The notes beneath the pieces are model-generated. The model ran no database searches, was not told the origin of the DNA, and saw only the letters and a program-made list of their open reading frames with translations. Below are positions 23,776-24,403 of a stretch of 24,403 bases of DNA, one piece after another; position 1 is the stretch's first letter, and each line of letters begins with the position of its first letter. The stretch is from Limiplasma merdipullorum (GTDB lineage: Bacteria > Bacillota > Clostridia > Christensenellales > Aristaeellaceae): assembly GCA_018711955.1 (NCBI GenBank), contig DVHQ01000212.1, positions 1-24,403 on the forward strand. Direction: 5' to 3'. Made by a program: the position numbers and the translations under genes.

Positions 23776-24403
23776 TGGAACTGATCCTCCCTTCGGACGG
23801 CGCCGGTGCGGTTATAGACGGCAAGCGAGCAGGAGGAGACGATCATGAAGATGAAAATGCCGATGGTGGAGGCCAGCGCGTAATCGTGCTGGTCCACGGT
23901 CAGCTTGTAGAGCCAGGTCACCAGCAGGTCGGTCTTGCCGGCCTGATAGTAGTCCAGGGAGAAGGGCCCGCCGGCGGTGAGGAGATAGATGACATTAAAG
24001 TTGTTGATATTGGTGACGAAGGTGGTGATGGTGGCGGGCGCGGTGATAAAGACCATGTAGGGCAGCGTGATGGACACAAACTGCCGCACGGGACCGGCCC
24101 CGTCCATCTGGGCGCTTTCGTAGAGGTCGGAGGGGATGTTGAGCAAAACGCCGCTGAAGGTGAGCATGGTGTAGGGGATGCCGATCCACATGTTCACCAC
24201 CACCACGACCACGCGCGCCAGCGTGGGGTCGGTCAGGAAGGGGAGCGGCGCGTCAATCCAGCCAAGCGCCATCAGCGCGACGTTGACGGCTCCCTGCGGC
24301 TCCAGCGCCCGCGAGATCAGCAGGAGGCTGACGAACTGCGGCACCGCAATGGCGATGACAAAGCAGGTGCGCCACAGCTTTTTGAGCCTGACCACCCGGT
24401 GGT
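23772..24403 (-). CDS. malF: Maltodextrin ABC transporter permease, MalF type (N-terminal part beyond window)
   Basis: The visible part is 210 residues from the C-terminal half of a MalF-like subunit; the frame is open to the right edge, so the true start is outside. KKLWRTCFVIAIAVPQFVSLL is a MalF-type segment, and the EAA loop is ESAQMDGAGPVRQFVSITLP. NNFNVIYLLTAGGPFSLDYY near the end is characteristic of maltodextrin/galactan MalF-type permeases. GTG codons near the edge could be mistaken for a start but fall in the middle of conserved sequence. It overlaps the malG-like gene by 4 nt. Maltodextrin specificity rests on family resemblance plus the GH13 neighbour. Confidence 0.88.
   Translation of the reverse strand, partial: HRVVRLKKLWRTCFVIAIAVPQFVSLLLISRALEPQGAVNVALMALGWIDAPLPFLTDPTLARVVVVVVNMWIGIPYTMLTFSGVLLNIPSDLYESAQMDGAGPVRQFVSITLPYMVFITAPATITTFVTNINNFNVIYLLTAGGPFSLDYYQAGKTDLLVTWLYKLTVDQHDYALASTIGIFIFMIVSSCSLAVYNRTGAVRREDQFQ

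Noticed and set aside
1..24403. CRISPR arrays, toxin-antitoxin or phage-defence genes
   Set aside because: No regularly spaced direct repeats and no proteins resembling Cas, restriction, reverse transcriptase or toxin families were seen.

Overview
The window is a gene-dense, GC-rich stretch that reads as chromosome of an anaerobic Bacillota, probably class Clostridia. The evidence is strong Shine-Dalgarno sites, LacI regulators, YesM/YesN-type two-component genes, CUT1 sugar ABC transporters without their own ATPase, and a methyltransferase-type corrinoid protein. That lineage call is an inference from gene content. I see no rRNA, tRNA, CRISPR array, phage gene or intact transposase.

Layout. 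(1) 1-7369 is a beta-glucoside / cello-oligosaccharide locus. A GH94 cellobiose phosphorylase, cut by the left edge, is divergent from lacI - SBP - permease - permease - GH1 beta-glucosidase. The divergent promoter region holds three copies of a 13-bp motif that are good operator candidates. (2) 7657-9018 is a two-gene cassette: a corrinoid protein and a cysteine-rich DUF2284 protein. It is preceded by a perfect 18-bp AT-rich palindrome over the promoter, and no methyltransferase or activase lies beside it. (3) 9019-9634 carries no convincing gene. It contains a 41-nt perfect palindrome between 9-bp direct repeats, a terminator, and a short sequence repeated at 12765-12792. (4) 9635-19990 is a second saccharide locus. 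A Gfo/Idh/MocA oxidoreductase is divergent from SBP - (structured 412-nt spacer) - permease - permease - DUF4838 protein - sensor kinase - AraC-type response regulator. (5) 20184-24403 (minus strand) is a maltodextrin locus cut by the right edge: malF-like - malG-like - GH13 neopullulanase-type enzyme - lacI. It is convergent with locus 4.

Working together: each locus couples an importer to cytoplasmic enzymes. None of the recognised enzymes has a signal peptide, so oligosaccharides are apparently imported intact and split inside. All three transporters lack an ATPase in this window, so they probably share an MsmX/MsmK/UgpC-type ATPase encoded elsewhere. Regulation differs by locus: divergent LacI, operon-terminal YesMN, and operon-terminal LacI.

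Nothing here is a clear-cut new system. The best leads are the orphan corrinoid/DUF2284 pair, the Gfo/Idh + DUF4838 + YesMN catabolic unit of unknown substrate, and the structured or repeated intergenic DNA at 9019-9634 and 12611-13023.
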